From NCBI RefSeq assembly GCF_019139815.1, contig NZ_CP077079.1:744001-808000 (forward strand): 64,000 nt of DNA. Direction: 5' to 3'. The position numbers and the translations under genes are program-made. The notes under the pieces are model-generated. The model saw nothing but the letters and a program-made list of their open reading frames with translations, did not search any database and was not told where the DNA came from. Origin of the DNA: Pseudomonas asgharzadehiana (GTDB lineage: Bacteria; Pseudomonadota; Gammaproteobacteria; Pseudomonadales; Pseudomonadaceae). Below, in pieces: positions 54,315-64,000 of the stretch (position 1 is the stretch's first letter; each line of letters opens with the position of its first letter).

Positions 54315-55736
54315 ATGCGCTTTCGCGCGTTGGTTGCTGTCGTAGGGGTGTTGCTTGCGGCAATGACTGTCAATGCTCTGGCTGCTTCACAGGTAAAGAG
54401 TGTGCGCCTGTGGCGAGCGCCGGATAACACGCGACTGGTGTTCGACCTGTCTGGCCCGGTCCAGCACAGTGTCTTTACCCTCACGGCGCCTGATCGCCTG
54501 GTGATCGACATCAACGGTGCAACCCTGGCCGCGCCGCTGAAGGTGTCCACCGCCAATACCCCCATCACCGCCATGCGCTCGGCCCAGCGCACGCCGACCG
54601 ACTTGCGCGTGGTCATCGACCTGAAAAAAGTCGTGACGCCGAAAAGCTTCTCCCTGGCCCCGAATGCCCAGTATGGCAACCGGTTGGTGGTCGACCTGTT
54701 CGATAACGCCGCCGATGCCGCACCCCCGCCTGCGCCAACCCCGAGCGTGGCGACTGTGCCTGCGGTGCCGGTGAACCCGTCGCAACCCCAGGTCAAGCTG
54801 CCGCCACCACCACCGGCGCCGGCCGGCAAGCGCGACATCATCGTGGTGATCGATGCCGGCCACGGCGGTGAAGACCCGGGCGCCTCCGGCTCACGTGGGC
54901 AGCATGAAAAAGACGTGGTATTGGCCATTGCCCGCGAACTGCAACGCCAGGTCAACGGCATGAAAGGCTACCGCGCCGAGCTGACCCGTACCGGCGACTA
55001 CTTCATTCCATTGCGCGGGCGTACCGAAATCGCCCGCAAGAAAGGCGCTGACCTGTTCGTGTCGATCCACGCCGATGCGGCGCCGTCGACCGCTGCGTTC
55101 GGCGCTTCGGTGTTTGCCTTGTCTGATCGCGGCGCCACGTCCGAGACCGCTCGTTGGCTGGCCGACAGCGAAAACCGTTCCGACCTGATCGGCGGGGCCG
55201 GCAACGTGTCCCTCGATGACAAAGACAAGATGCTCGCCGGCGTACTGCTCGACCTGTCGATGACCGCCTCGCTGACTTCCAGCCTGAACGTGGGCCAGAA
55301 GGTCCTGAGCAACATCGGCCGTGTGACCTCCCTGCACAAACAGCGTGTGGAGCAGGCCGGGTTCATGGTGCTGAAGTCGCCGGATATTCCCTCGATCCTG
55401 GTGGAAACGGGGTTTATCTCCAACGCCAACGAAGCCTCGAAGCTCGCCAGTGCCAGTCACCAGCAAGCGTTGGCGCGCTCCATCAGCGCGGGTGTGCGCC
55501 AGTTCTTCCAGCAGAACCCGCCGCCGGGCACTTACATCGCCTGGCTGCGCGACTCCGGCAAAATTGCCCAGGGCCCGCGTGACCATCGCGTTCAGCCCGG
55601 CGACACCCTGGCGATGTTGGCGGTGCGTTTCCAGGTGTCGGCGGCGACGTTGCGCAATGCCAATAACCTGAAGACGGATGAGCTGAAAGTCGGCCAGGTA
55701 TTGACCATCCCCGGCACTGAATTGGCGGCACAGTAA
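54315..55736 (+). CDS. amiB: N-acetylmuramoyl-L-alanine amidase AmiB
   Basis: A 473-residue periplasmic amidase that splits daughter cells. It has a signal peptide ([17 protein letters not shown]..., cut near ALA), an AMIN domain (about 25-130), a proline-rich linker, an Amidase_3 domain with zinc ligands His183 and Glu198-type residues in [10 protein letters not shown] and HEKD, catalytic Glu in VETGFISN, and a C-terminal LysM (about 423-471). It overlaps mutL by one base (TAATG). Confidence 0.95.
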   Translation: MRFRALVAVVGVLLAAMTVNALAASQVKSVRLWRAPDNTRLVFDLSGPVQHSVFTLTAPDRLVIDINGATLAAPLKVSTANTPITAMRSAQRTPTDLRVVIDLKKVVTPKSFSLAPNAQYGNRLVVDLFDNAADAAPPPAPTPSVATVPAVPVNPSQPQVKLPPPPPAPAGKRDIIVVIDAGHGGEDPGASGSRGQHEKDVVLAIARELQRQVNGMKGYRAELTRTGDYFIPLRGRTEIARKKGADLFVSIHADAAPSTAAFGASVFALSDRGATSETARWLADSENRSDLIGGAGNVSLDDKDKMLAGVLLDLSMTASLTSSLNVGQKVLSNIGRVTSLHKQRVEQAGFMVLKSPDIPSILVETGFISNANEASKLASASHQQALARSISAGVRQFFQQNPPPGTYIAWLRDSGKIAQGPRDHRVQPGDTLAMLAVRFQVSAATLRNANNLKTDELKVGQVLTIPGTELAAQ

Positions 55737-57652
55737 TGAGCGAATCAACCTTGAACAGCGGGTCGCGTATTGAATTACTCAGCCCGCGCCTGGCTAACCA
55801 GATCGCGGCGGGCGAAGTCGTCGAGCGCCCGGCATCGGTGATCAAGGAGCTACTGGAAAACAGCATCGATTCCGGCGCCAAGCGCATCGATGTCGACGTG
55901 GAGCAGGGCGGCGTCAAGTTACTGCGCGTGCGCGACGACGGCAGCGGCATCTCCTCCGATGACCTGCCGCTGGCCCTGGCCCGCCACGCCACCAGCAAGA
56001 TCCGCGACCTGGAAGACCTTGAACGGGTGATGAGCCTGGGTTTTCGCGGTGAGGCCCTGGCCTCGATCAGCTCTGTGGCCCGCCTGACGCTTACGTCCCG
56101 CACGCGCAGCGCCGAGCAGGCCTGGCAAGTGGAGACCGAGGGCCGCGACATGGCGCCTCGGGTCCAGCCGGCGGCGCATCCGGTGGGTACCTCGGTGGAG
56201 GTGCGCGACCTGTTCTTCAACACCCCCGCGCGGCGCAAATTCCTCAAGGCCGAAAAGACCGAATTCGATCACCTGCAAGAAGTCATCAAACGCCTGGCCC
56301 TGGCGCGCTTCGACGTGGCATTTCACCTGCGCCATAACGGCAAGACCATCCTCAGCCTGCACGAAGCCCATGACGAGGCGGCACGTGCGCGTCGAGTGTC
56401 GGCGATCTGTGGCGCGGGTTTCCTGGAGCAGGCGCTGCCGATTGAGATCGAGCGCAATGGCCTGCGCCTGTGGGGCTGGGTCGGGTTGCCGACGTTCTCC
56501 CGTAGCCAGGCGGATTTGCAGTACTTCTTTGTGAATGGCCGCGCGGTACGCGACAAACTGGTCGCCCACGCGGTGCGCCAGGCGTATCGCGATGTGTTGT
56601 TCAACGGGCGGCACCCGACGTTCGTACTGTTTTTCGAGGTCGACCCTGCGGTGGTCGACGTCAACGTGCACCCGACCAAGCACGAAGTGCGCTTCCGTGA
56701 TGGGCGCATGGTGCATGACTTCCTGTACGGCACCTTGCACCGAGCCTTGGGCGATGTGCGCCCGGACGATCAACTGTCGGCGCCGATTGTGACGGCGGTG
56801 GTGCGCCCGAGCGGTCCCGAGGCCGGTGAGTTCGGCCCTCAGGGCGAAATGAGCCTGGCGGGCAACCTGCTGCAAACGCCGCAGTCGCAGCCGGCCTATA
56901 CCGCGCCGGGTTCCGGTGCCGGAGCGGGTTATCAATATCAATACACGCCGCGCCCGCAGTCAGCGGTACCGGTGGCTGAGGCCCAGGCGGCCTATCGCGA
57001 ATTCTTTGCGCCACTGCCGGGGGGCGAGCCGGGTGCGGCGGCGTCCTTGCCGGAAGGCGGCGGGGATATTCCGCCGCTGGGGTATGCGCTGGCGCAGCTT
57101 AAAGGCATCTATATCCTCGCTGAAAACGCCCACGGGCTGGTGCTGGTCGACATGCATGCCGCCCACGAGCGAATCATGTACGAACGCCTGAAGATTGCCA
57201 TGGCCAGCGAAGGCCTCAGCGGCCAACCACTGCTGGTGCCGGAGTCCCTGGCCGTGAGCCAGCGTGAAGCCGATTGCGCAGAAGAACACCACAGCGTATT
57301 CCAGAAGCTGGGCTTCGAACTGCAACGCCTGGGGCCAGAAACCCTCGCGATCCGCCAGATTCCTGCGCTGCTCAAGCAAGCCGAAGCCAACCGGCTGGTG
57401 GCCGACGTGCTGGCGGACCTGATGGAGTACGGCACGAGTGACCGTATCCAGGCGCATATCAACGAATTGCTCGGCACCATGGCCTGTCACGGTGCCATCC
57501 GCGCCAATCGCCGCCTGGCCCTGCCGGAAATGAATGGTTTGCTGCGTGATATGGAAAACACCGAGCGCAGCGGTCAATGCAACCATGGCCGACCGACCTG
57601 GACCCAGATGGGCCTGGACGATCTGGACAAATTGTTTTTGCGCGGGCGTTGA
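55736..57652 (+). CDS. mutL: DNA mismatch repair protein MutL
   Basis: A 638-residue mismatch-repair ATPase. GHKL motifs are [16 protein letters not shown] (33-48; Glu38, Asn42), DDGSGI and [15 protein letters not shown]. The DQHAxxE-type linker-end motif reads [14 protein letters not shown] Pro/Gly-rich linker (about 350-430) separates the dimerisation domain. Like other MutL of this group, the C-terminus includes the conserved CNHGRPT near the end. Its stop overlaps the miaA start. Confidence 0.97.
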   Translation: MSESTLNSGSRIELLSPRLANQIAAGEVVERPASVIKELLENSIDSGAKRIDVDVEQGGVKLLRVRDDGSGISSDDLPLALARHATSKIRDLEDLERVMSLGFRGEALASISSVARLTLTSRTRSAEQAWQVETEGRDMAPRVQPAAHPVGTSVEVRDLFFNTPARRKFLKAEKTEFDHLQEVIKRLALARFDVAFHLRHNGKTILSLHEAHDEAARARRVSAICGAGFLEQALPIEIERNGLRLWGWVGLPTFSRSQADLQYFFVNGRAVRDKLVAHAVRQAYRDVLFNGRHPTFVLFFEVDPAVVDVNVHPTKHEVRFRDGRMVHDFLYGTLHRALGDVRPDDQLSAPIVTAVVRPSGPEAGEFGPQGEMSLAGNLLQTPQSQPAYTAPGSGAGAGYQYQYTPRPQSAVPVAEAQAAYREFFAPLPGGEPGAAASLPEGGGDIPPLGYALAQLKGIYILAENAHGLVLVDMHAAHERIMYERLKIAMASEGLSGQPLLVPESLAVSQREADCAEEHHSVFQKLGFELQRLGPETLAIRQIPALLKQAEANRLVADVLADLMEYGTSDRIQAHINELLGTMACHGAIRANRRLALPEMNGLLRDMENTERSGQCNHGRPTWTQMGLDDLDKLFLRGR

Positions 57653-58623
57653 TGAGCGCCTTGCCCCCCGCAATCTTCCTGATGGGCCCCACGGCCGCCG
57701 GCAAGACCGACCTGGCCATCGAGCTGACGAAGGTGTTGCCATGCGAACTGATCAGTGTCGACTCTGCCCTGGTTTACCGGGGCATGGATATCGGCACCGC
57801 CAAGCCCTCCAAGGAGCTGCTTGCCGAGCATCCGCACCGTCTGATCGACATCATCGACCCGGCCGAGAGCTATAGCGCCGCGGATTTTCGTACTGACGCG
57901 CTGGCCGCCATGGCTGAAATCACGGCGCGGGGCAACATCCCGCTGCTGGTGGGCGGCACGATGCTCTATTACAAGGCTTTACAGGAAGGCTTGGCTGACA
58001 TGCCGGCCGCCGATGCCCGAGTGCGCGCAGAACTCGAAGAAGAGGCCGCACGCCTTGGCTGGCAAGCCCTGCACGACCAGTTGGCGGCGGTGGATCCGGT
58101 ATCCGCCGCGCGGATTCACCCGAATGATCCCCAGCGGCTCAGCCGTGCCTTGGAAGTCTGGCGTGTCAGCGGCCAGACCATGACTGAACTGCGGCTGAAA
58201 CAAACTGCGCAAAGTGCTGATGCAGGCGCATCTGGACAGTCACAATTGCCCTATACTGTGGCGAATCTGGCTATCGCTCCGGCAAATCGCCAGGTGCTGC
58301 ATGATCGAATTGCACAAAGATTCACAATTATGTTGGAACAGGGGTTTATCGACGAGGTCGTAGCACTGCGTTCACGAGGTGACCTGCACCCAGGGCTGCC
58401 TTCGATACGTGCTGTAGGCTACCGCCAAGTCTGGGACCATCTGGATGGCAAGCTGACGTCAGCCGAAATGCAGGAGCGCGGCATCATTGCCACGCGCCAA
58501 TTGGCGAAGCGCCAGTTCACCTGGCTGCGCAGCTGGAGCGATTTGCACTGGTTGGACAGTCTGGACAGCGACAATCTGTCACGCACCTTGAAATACTTGG
58601 GAACGGTCTCCATATTGAGCTGA
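57652..58623 (+). CDS. miaA: tRNA dimethylallyltransferase MiaA
   Basis: A 323-residue enzyme that prenylates A37 of tRNAs reading U-starting codons. The P-loop GPTAAGKT is at 12-19; [18 protein letters not shown] and [11 protein letters not shown] are family blocks, and the ending region has [12 protein letters not shown]. It lies in the amiB-mutL-miaA-hfq-hflX superoperon. Confidence 0.97.
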   Translation: MSALPPAIFLMGPTAAGKTDLAIELTKVLPCELISVDSALVYRGMDIGTAKPSKELLAEHPHRLIDIIDPAESYSAADFRTDALAAMAEITARGNIPLLVGGTMLYYKALQEGLADMPAADARVRAELEEEAARLGWQALHDQLAAVDPVSAARIHPNDPQRLSRALEVWRVSGQTMTELRLKQTAQSADAGASGQSQLPYTVANLAIAPANRQVLHDRIAQRFTIMLEQGFIDEVVALRSRGDLHPGLPSIRAVGYRQVWDHLDGKLTSAEMQERGIIATRQLAKRQFTWLRSWSDLHWLDSLDSDNLSRTLKYLGTVSILS

Positions 58624-58717
58624 GTCCTTGCAATTGCCGTCTATCCTTGGGGGTGTGACGGCCATGAGCTACCTATTTTCCGATTTTTTATTATTGATCC
58701 TTAAAGGAGTGCGGCAC

Positions 58718-58978
58718 ATGTCAAAAGGGCATTCGCTACAAGACCCTTACTTGAATACTTTACGTAAAGAGAAAGTGGGGGTTTCCATCTACCTGGTCAA
58801 CGGTATCAAACTGCAAGGCACGATCGAGTCGTTCGACCAATTCGTGATCCTGCTGAAAAACACCGTCAGCCAAATGGTCTACAAACACGCTATCTCGACA
58901 GTCGTTCCAGTTCGTCCAATCCGTCTGCCTAGCGCAGCAGGTGATGAACAGGGTGACGCTGAGCCAGGTAACGCCTGA
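58718..58978 (+). CDS. hfq: RNA chaperone Hfq
   Basis: An 86-residue Sm-like hexameric RNA chaperone for small RNAs. Sm1 is in [21 protein letters not shown], Sm2 in [10 protein letters not shown]; Gln8, Phe42-type and Lys56/His57 residues of the proximal RNA site are present. The acidic tail is short, as in other pseudomonads. AAAGGAG before ATG 58718 decides the start against a longer frame. Confidence 0.98.
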   Translation: MSKGHSLQDPYLNTLRKEKVGVSIYLVNGIKLQGTIESFDQFVILLKNTVSQMVYKHAISTVVPVRPIRLPSAAGDEQGDAEPGNA

Positions 58979-58990
58979 TAGGAGTCTCCT

Positions 58991-60292
58991 TTGTTCTTTG
59001 AGCGCCACGGTGGTGGTGAGCGAGTGATCCTCGTTCACTTGGATGGACAGGACCCTGAGGCGCGCGAAGATCCGCAGGAGTTTCAGGAGTTGGCAAATTC
59101 TGCCGGCGCCGAGACCGTTGCGTTTTTTAACGTGCCGCGTCATCGGCCAACCGCCAAATACCTGATTGGCAGCGGCAAGGTCGAGGAGCTGCGCGACCTT
59201 GTACACGCCGAAGAAGCCGATCTGGTGATCTTCAACCATACCCTCACGCCCAGTCAGGAGCGTAACCTCGAACGTGTTTTCGAGTGTCGCGTGATCGACC
59301 GTACCGGCCTGATTCTCGATATTTTCGCCCAGCGCGCCCGTACCCATGAAGGCAAGCTCCAGGTCGAACTGGCCCAGCTTGACCACATGAGCACGCGGCT
59401 GGTTCGCGGTTGGACTCACCTTGAGCGTCAGGGTGGCGGTATCGGCATGCGCGGCCCTGGTGAAACCCAACTGGAAACCGACCGGCGCCTGCTGCGGGTT
59501 CGCCTGCGCCAGATCAAGGGGCGTCTGGAAAAAGTACGTAGCCAGCGCGAGCAATCGCGACGTGGCCGTTCACGTGCGGATATCCCGACCGTCTCCCTGG
59601 TGGGCTATACCAACGCCGGCAAGTCCACGCTGTTCAACAACGTGACCAAATCCGACGTGTACGCGGCCGACCAACTGTTCGCCACCCTCGACCCGACCTT
59701 GCGCCGTCTGGATATCGACGACCTGGGGCCGATTGTCCTGGCCGACACCGTGGGTTTCATTCGCCACCTGCCACACAAACTGGTCGAGGCATTTCGGTCT
59801 ACGCTCGAAGAGTCGAGCAACTCCGACCTGCTGCTGCACGTGATCGATGCGGCTGAGCCGGATCGCATGTTGCAGATCGAGCAGGTAATGGTGGTGTTGG
59901 GCGAGATCGGGGCCCAGGACTTGCCGATCCTCGAGGTCTATAACAAACTCGATTTGCTTGAGGGCGTTGAGCCGCAAATTCAGCGCGACGAGAACGGCAA
60001 GCCCCAACGGGTATGGCTGTCGGCGCGCGATGGCAGTGGTTTGGAGCTGCTTGAACAAGCCATTGCCGAATTGCTCGGCAGCGATTTGTTTGTCGGCACC
60101 TTGCGCTTGCCTCAGCGTTTTGCTCGACTGCGTGCACAGTTTTTCGAGCTGGGCGCGGTACAGAAAGAAGAACACGACGAAGAAGGTGTCAGCTTGCTGG
60201 CCGTTCGATTGCCGCGCTCGGAGCTCAATCGGCTGGTCAGCCGTGAAGGCGTTGTACCGACAGAGTTCATCGAACAACACACTTTGCAATAA
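58991..60292 (+). CDS. hflX: GTPase HflX
   Basis: A 433-residue ribosome-splitting GTPase. The N-terminal HflX domain ends in GGIGMRGPGETQLETDRR; the G domain has GYTNAGKST (205-213), DTVGFIRHLP and YNKLDL. Translation starts at TTG 58991 after GGAGTC, 12 bases behind hfq. The C-terminal extension (about 360-433) is usual for proteobacterial HflX. Confidence 0.95.
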   Translation: MFFERHGGGERVILVHLDGQDPEAREDPQEFQELANSAGAETVAFFNVPRHRPTAKYLIGSGKVEELRDLVHAEEADLVIFNHTLTPSQERNLERVFECRVIDRTGLILDIFAQRARTHEGKLQVELAQLDHMSTRLVRGWTHLERQGGGIGMRGPGETQLETDRRLLRVRLRQIKGRLEKVRSQREQSRRGRSRADIPTVSLVGYTNAGKSTLFNNVTKSDVYAADQLFATLDPTLRRLDIDDLGPIVLADTVGFIRHLPHKLVEAFRSTLEESSNSDLLLHVIDAAEPDRMLQIEQVMVVLGEIGAQDLPILEVYNKLDLLEGVEPQIQRDENGKPQRVWLSARDGSGLELLEQAIAELLGSDLFVGTLRLPQRFARLRAQFFELGAVQKEEHDEEGVSLLAVRLPRSELNRLVSREGVVPTEFIEQHTLQ

Positions 60293-60388
60293 AAGCCTCC
60301 GAAAGCGGTTGTGCCGCAGTAGCAGGCATTCTGTAGCATTGGTCGGCGCGCCGTGGGTGCGTCTTTGCTTTATCAGATGGAGAGCGCT

Positions 60389-61564
60389 ATGGCTTGGAAT
60401 GAGCCGGGTGGCAACTCGAATAATCAGGATCCTTGGGGTGGTAAACGCCGCAATAATGGCGACCGCAAGGGGCCACCAGATCTCGACGAGGCCTTCCGAA
60501 AGCTGCAGGAAAGCCTGAATGGGTTGTTCGGTGGTGGAAAAAAACGGGGTGGTGACGACGGCGGTCGCACAAGCAAGGGCGGTGGCTATGGCCTGCTGGG
60601 CCTGGGTCTTGTCGTACTGGCGGCCGTCTGGCTGTACAGCGCTGTCTACGTCGTGGACGAGCAGGAGCAGGCCGTGGTGCTGCGCTTCGGCAAGTACTAC
60701 GAGACGGTCGGGCCAGGCCTGAACATCTACTTCCCGCCGATCGACAAGAAGTACATGGAGAACGTCACGCGTGAGCGTGCCTACACCAAGCAGGGCCAGA
60801 TGCTGACTGAAGACGAAAACATCGTCGAAGTGCCGCTGACCGTGCAGTACAAGATCAGCAACCTGCAGGACTTCGTGCTGAACGTTGATCAGCCGGAAAT
60901 CAGCCTGCAACACGCCACCGAAAGCGCCCTGCGCCATGTGGTGGGTTCCACCGCCATGGACCAGGTGCTGACCGAAGGTCGTGAATTGATGGCCAGCGAA
61001 ATCAAGGAGCGCCTGCAACGGTTCCTCGACACCTACCGCACCGGTATCACTGTGACCCAGGTGAACGTACAGAGCGCAGCGGCACCGCGTGAAGTGCAGG
61101 AAGCCTTCGATGACGTGATCCGCGCGCGTGAAGACGAGCAGCGTTCGCGTAACCAGGCCGAAACCTACGCCAATGGCGTGGTGCCGGAGGCCCGTGGCCA
61201 GGCCCAGCGCATCATCGAAGATGCCAACGGTTACCGCGACGAAGTGGTCTCGCGCGCCAAGGGTGAGGCGGATCGCTTTACCAAGTTGGTCGTCGAGTAC
61301 CGCAAGGCACCTGAAGTCACTCGCCAGCGTCTGTACCTGGACACCATGCAGGAAGTCTTCAGCAACACCAGCAAGGTTCTCGTGACCGGCAGCAAGGGTG
61401 GGCAGAACAACCTGCTGTACCTGCCGCTGGACAAGATGATCGAAGGTGGTCGTAGTGGCACCAGCGCGCCGTCCACCGGTTCGAATGCCGCTGCCAACGA
61501 AGCGAGCGCCCGTGCGGCCGCTGACTTGCTGCAACAGCAAACACGTACCAGGGAGAGTCGTTGA
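60389..61564 (+). CDS. hflK: FtsH protease modulator HflK
   Basis: A 391-residue SPFH/prohibitin-family membrane protein. The cytoplasmic N-terminus is glycine-rich (DPWGGKRRNNGD, GGGKKRGGDDGG), one helix at about 67-89 anchors it, and the periplasmic SPFH domain follows with VVLRFGKYYETVGPGL. With HflC it forms the cage around FtsH. ATG 60389 gives MAWNEPGG. It overlaps hflC by one base. Confidence 0.95.
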   Translation: MAWNEPGGNSNNQDPWGGKRRNNGDRKGPPDLDEAFRKLQESLNGLFGGGKKRGGDDGGRTSKGGGYGLLGLGLVVLAAVWLYSAVYVVDEQEQAVVLRFGKYYETVGPGLNIYFPPIDKKYMENVTRERAYTKQGQMLTEDENIVEVPLTVQYKISNLQDFVLNVDQPEISLQHATESALRHVVGSTAMDQVLTEGRELMASEIKERLQRFLDTYRTGITVTQVNVQSAAAPREVQEAFDDVIRAREDEQRSRNQAETYANGVVPEARGQAQRIIEDANGYRDEVVSRAKGEADRFTKLVVEYRKAPEVTRQRLYLDTMQEVFSNTSKVLVTGSKGGQNNLLYLPLDKMIEGGRSGTSAPSTGSNAAANEASARAAADLLQQQTRTRESR

Positions 61565-62430
61565 TGAGCAATAAATCGCTGACCGCCCTGATTGTGGGCG
61601 TCGTCGTGGTCATCGCTGCCTGGAACTGCTTCTACATCGTGGCTCAGACCGAGCGTGCGGTGCTGCTGCAATTCGGTCGTGTGGTCCAGGCGGATGTCCA
61701 GCCGGGCCTGCATGTGAAAGTCCCCTACGTCAACCAGGTGCGCAAGTTCGACGCCCGCCTGATGACCCTGGATGCACCGACACAACGCTTCCTGACCCTG
61801 GAAAAGAAAGCCGTGATGGTTGACGCCTACGCCAAGTGGCGCGTCAAGGATGCCGAACGCTTCTACACCGCGACCTCCGGCCTCAAGCAGATCGCCGACG
61901 AGCGTTTGTCGCGCCGTCTGGAGTCGGGCCTGCGTGACCAGTTTGGTAAGCGCACCCTGCACGAGGTGGTATCCGGTGAGCGTGACGCGCTGATGGCTGA
62001 CATCACGCGTTCGTTGAACACGATGGCGGAAAAAGAGCTGGGCATCGAAGTGGTCGATGTCCGGGTCAAGGCTATCGACCTGCCGAAGGAAGTGAACCGC
62101 AGTGTGTTCGAGCGCATGAGCACCGAGCGTGAGCGTGAAGCCCGTGAGCACCGCGCCAAGGGTAACGAACTGGCTGAAGGTATCCGTGCGGATGCCGACC
62201 GTCAGCGTCGTGTCCTTCTGGCAGAGGCCTATCGCGAGTCTGAAGAGGCCCGTGGTGATGGCGACGCTCAAGCCGCGGCAATCTATGCCAAGGCCTACGG
62301 TCAGGACCAGGAGTTCTACGCGTTCTACCGTAGCCTGCGTGCCTACCGTGAAAGCTTCGCGAACAAAACCGACGTCATGGTGCTGGACCCAAGTAGCGAC
62401 TTCTTCCGCTACCTGGAAAAATCCAAGTAA
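61564..62430 (+). CDS. hflC: FtsH protease modulator HflC
   Basis: A 288-residue SPFH-family partner of HflK with an N-terminal membrane helix (about 6-26) and a periplasmic body with VLLQFGRVVQADVQPGLHVK, MSTEREREAREHRAKGNE and a long coiled-coil arm ending in VMVLDPSSDFFRYL. It closes the hfl series; a terminator follows within 120 bases. Confidence 0.95.
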   Translation: MSNKSLTALIVGVVVVIAAWNCFYIVAQTERAVLLQFGRVVQADVQPGLHVKVPYVNQVRKFDARLMTLDAPTQRFLTLEKKAVMVDAYAKWRVKDAERFYTATSGLKQIADERLSRRLESGLRDQFGKRTLHEVVSGERDALMADITRSLNTMAEKELGIEVVDVRVKAIDLPKEVNRSVFERMSTEREREAREHRAKGNELAEGIRADADRQRRVLLAEAYRESEEARGDGDAQAAAIYAKAYGQDQEFYAFYRSLRAYRESFANKTDVMVLDPSSDFFRYLEKSK

Positions 62431-62517
62431 TCAGCTCGTCACTGTGTAGGACACACTCCGTCGGGCGGCTAAAACGCCTGGCGGGGTGATCCTTTCAGAA
62501 AACGGGTGTATGATGCG

Positions 62518-62545
62518 GCAGCCGGGAAATTCCCGGCTTTTTTGC
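62518..62545 (+). terminator. Intrinsic terminator upstream of hisZ
   Basis: GCCGGGAA-a-TTCCCGGC followed by six T residues is a good Rho-independent terminator for the hflX-hflK-hflC run. It stands 180 bases before hisZ. Confidence 0.85.
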
Positions 62546-62723
62546 GTCTGCATGTTTGATTCGGCAGGCGTGACAGGTTTTTCGAGGAAAGTGCCCGACG
62601 AGGCCGCTGGCAGGCCGTTCGTCACGTCGCTCTTGCGCGTGGTTTATGCGAGGGCCGGGTATTTTCTGCTTCACTCAAGGCTCGGCCGAGGGCTGGCCGC
62701 CCGGATCTAAGGGGAATGGCGTA

Positions 62724-63911
62724 ATGGCAACGGTAGACCGCTGGCTGCTGCCAGATGGCATCGAAGAAGTACTGCCACCGGAGGCGGCGCGCATTGAAGT
62801 AGCGCGTCGCCAGGTGTTGGATCTGTTCCAGAGCTGGGGTTACGAGTTTGTCGTGACCCCGCATATCGAGTACCTGGAATCCCTGCTGACCGGCGCGGGC
62901 CAGGACCTGGATCTGCGCACCTTCAAGGTCATCGACCCGCAGTCGGGCCGGCAAATGGGTTTCCGTGCCGACATCACGCCGCAAGTGGCGCGCATCGATG
63001 CGCACACCCTGCGTCGTGAAGGCCCGAGCCGCCTGTGCTACGCCGGCAGCGTGCTGCATGCTCAGCCGCGTGCCTTGTCGTCGTCCCGTAGCCCGATCCA
63101 GTTGGGCGCCGAGTTGTACGGCGACGCCAGCCCGAGCAGCGATGTCGAAGTGATCAGCTTGATGCTGGCCATGCTGCAACTGGCTGACGTACCGGATGTC
63201 CACATGGACCTGGGCCATGTCGGCATTTACCGTGGCCTGGCCCGTGCGGCCGGTTTGTCGGGTGAGGTTGAGCAACAGTTGTTCGATGCCCTGCAGCGCA
63301 AGGCTATCGATGAAGTCATCGCCCTGACCGAAGGCGTGCCGGCCGACCTGGCCGCTATGCTGCGGGCGCTGGTCAACCTGTGCGGCGGCCGCGAAGTGTT
63401 GGTGGCTGCACGCGAGCGCCTGGCGAATGCGCCGGCGCCGGTGCTGGCGGCACTCGACGACCTGCTGGCGATTGCCGAGCGGTTGTCGGCACGTTTCCCG
63501 CAGTTGCCGTTGTACTTTGATTTGGGCGAGCTGCGCGGTTACCACTACCACACGGGTGTGGTGTTCGCGGTGTTCGTTCCGGGTGTTGGCCAAGCCATTG
63601 CCCAAGGTGGTCGTTATGACGATATCGGCGCTGACTTCGGTCGCGCGCGTCCGGCCACTGGTTTCTCCACCGATTTGAAAACCCTGGTGACCCTGGGGCG
63701 TGCTGAGGTCGAGCTGCCGTCTGGTGGCATTTGGATGCCCGACAGTACGGACGCGGCACTCTGGCAGCAGGTCTGCCAGTTGCGCAGTGAGGGTCAGCGT
63801 GTTGTGCAGGCCTTGCCTGGGCAACCATTGGCCGCCGCCCGTGAAGCGGACTGCGACCGGCAATTGATTCTGCAGAACGGGCTTTGGCAAGTATCGCCAC
63901 TGGCTTCTTGA
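62724..63911 (+). CDS. hisZ: ATP phosphoribosyltransferase regulatory subunit HisZ
   Basis: A 395-residue class II histidyl-tRNA-synthetase paralogue that has no aminoacylation role but partners the short HisG in the first step of histidine synthesis. Motifs include [50 protein letters not shown] and, later, [19 protein letters not shown]. Start ATG 62724 (MATVDRW) is preferred to an upstream ATG. The linkage hisZ-purA is usual in pseudomonads. Confidence 0.95.
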   Translation: MATVDRWLLPDGIEEVLPPEAARIEVARRQVLDLFQSWGYEFVVTPHIEYLESLLTGAGQDLDLRTFKVIDPQSGRQMGFRADITPQVARIDAHTLRREGPSRLCYAGSVLHAQPRALSSSRSPIQLGAELYGDASPSSDVEVISLMLAMLQLADVPDVHMDLGHVGIYRGLARAAGLSGEVEQQLFDALQRKAIDEVIALTEGVPADLAAMLRALVNLCGGREVLVAARERLANAPAPVLAALDDLLAIAERLSARFPQLPLYFDLGELRGYHYHTGVVFAVFVPGVGQAIAQGGRYDDIGADFGRARPATGFSTDLKTLVTLGRAEVELPSGGIWMPDSTDAALWQQVCQLRSEGQRVVQALPGQPLAAAREADCDRQLILQNGLWQVSPLAS

Positions 63912-63965
63912 GTTTTCCTGCCGGCCATCGCCGGCACCAAGTTTGCGCGAATGAGGACAAGTGTT

Positions 63966-64000
63966 ATGGGTAAGAATGTCGTAGTCCTGGGCACCCAATG
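63966..64000 (+). CDS. purA: Adenylosuccinate synthetase, N-terminal start (partial)
   Basis: Only the first eleven codons are present, reading MGKNVVVLGTQ. This matches the start of PurA, which begins the nucleotide-binding loop (GTQWGDEGK in the family), and the gene is expected after hisZ. The call rests on the short match plus context. Confidence 0.8.
   Translation, partial: MGKNVVVLGTQ

Noticed and set aside
59570..61540. 656-residue minus-strand frame opposite hflX and hflK
   Set aside because: It spans two well-supported plus-strand genes and the gap between them; composition is that of a shadow frame.
62486..62710. 74-residue plus-strand frame between hflC and hisZ
   Set aside because: It runs through the terminator stem, has no good ribosome-binding site and no similarity that I recognise to DUF2065 or other small proteins.

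Overview
This 64 kb window is a chromosomal segment of a Pseudomonas, most likely of the P. fluorescens group. The evidence is the GC-rich coding, the gene order (which follows the P. aeruginosa LPS-core to purA segment), the pseudomonad rhodanese RhdA, and dispersed GC-rich REP palindromes. That species-group assignment is an inference, because no search could be run. I see no rRNA, tRNA, CRISPR array, prophage or insertion sequence.

Region 1 (1-19.1 kb) builds lipopolysaccharide. It starts inside waaG and continues with a tightly overlapping run of sugar kinases: waaP, wapP, wapQ and a double-kinase protein. Next come a small lipoprotein, the core O-carbamoyltransferase (wapO) and the glycosyltransferase wapH. 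These are followed by a Mig-14-like protein, the de-N-acetylase dnpA, a DUF6625-like protein, ssg and wapR. A convergent gene encodes an O-antigen ligase fused to a kinase-like domain. The region closes with the lipid A flippase msbA, hldE for ADP-heptose, and a sugar-nucleotide epimerase. Together they supply the heptose, build, phosphorylate and carbamoylate the core, flip lipid A-core and attach O antigen.

Region 2 (19.1-32.9 kb) holds a minus-strand trio (Nudix-like protein, aldo/keto reductase, FAD oxidoreductase). An SMR efflux gene diverges from a LysR regulator, followed by Kdo transferase waaA and a TolC-family channel. A TPP riboswitch precedes thiC, with the HMP transporter cytX downstream. 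A DUF3298 lipoprotein follows, then nudF, a DUF1249 gene and cpdA.

Region 3 (32.9-34.0 kb) is the clearest accessory insert: about 1.1 kb of AT-richer DNA between cpdA and yqiA. It encodes an ImmA/IrrE-type zinc peptidase and a small two-helix membrane protein. An imperfect direct repeat flanks it.

Region 4 (34.1-64 kb) is conserved housekeeping. It contains yqiA, parE, a phytase-like esterase, parC, an orphan PqiC lipoprotein, an AhpA/YtjB-like membrane protein, serB, psd, rhdA and an HDOD protein. The stator genes motAB follow behind a sigma-28 type promoter. Then come rsgA, orn, a TRIC channel, queG, and the nnrD-tsaE-amiB-mutL-miaA-hfq-hflX-hflK-hflC series, ending with hisZ and the start of purA.
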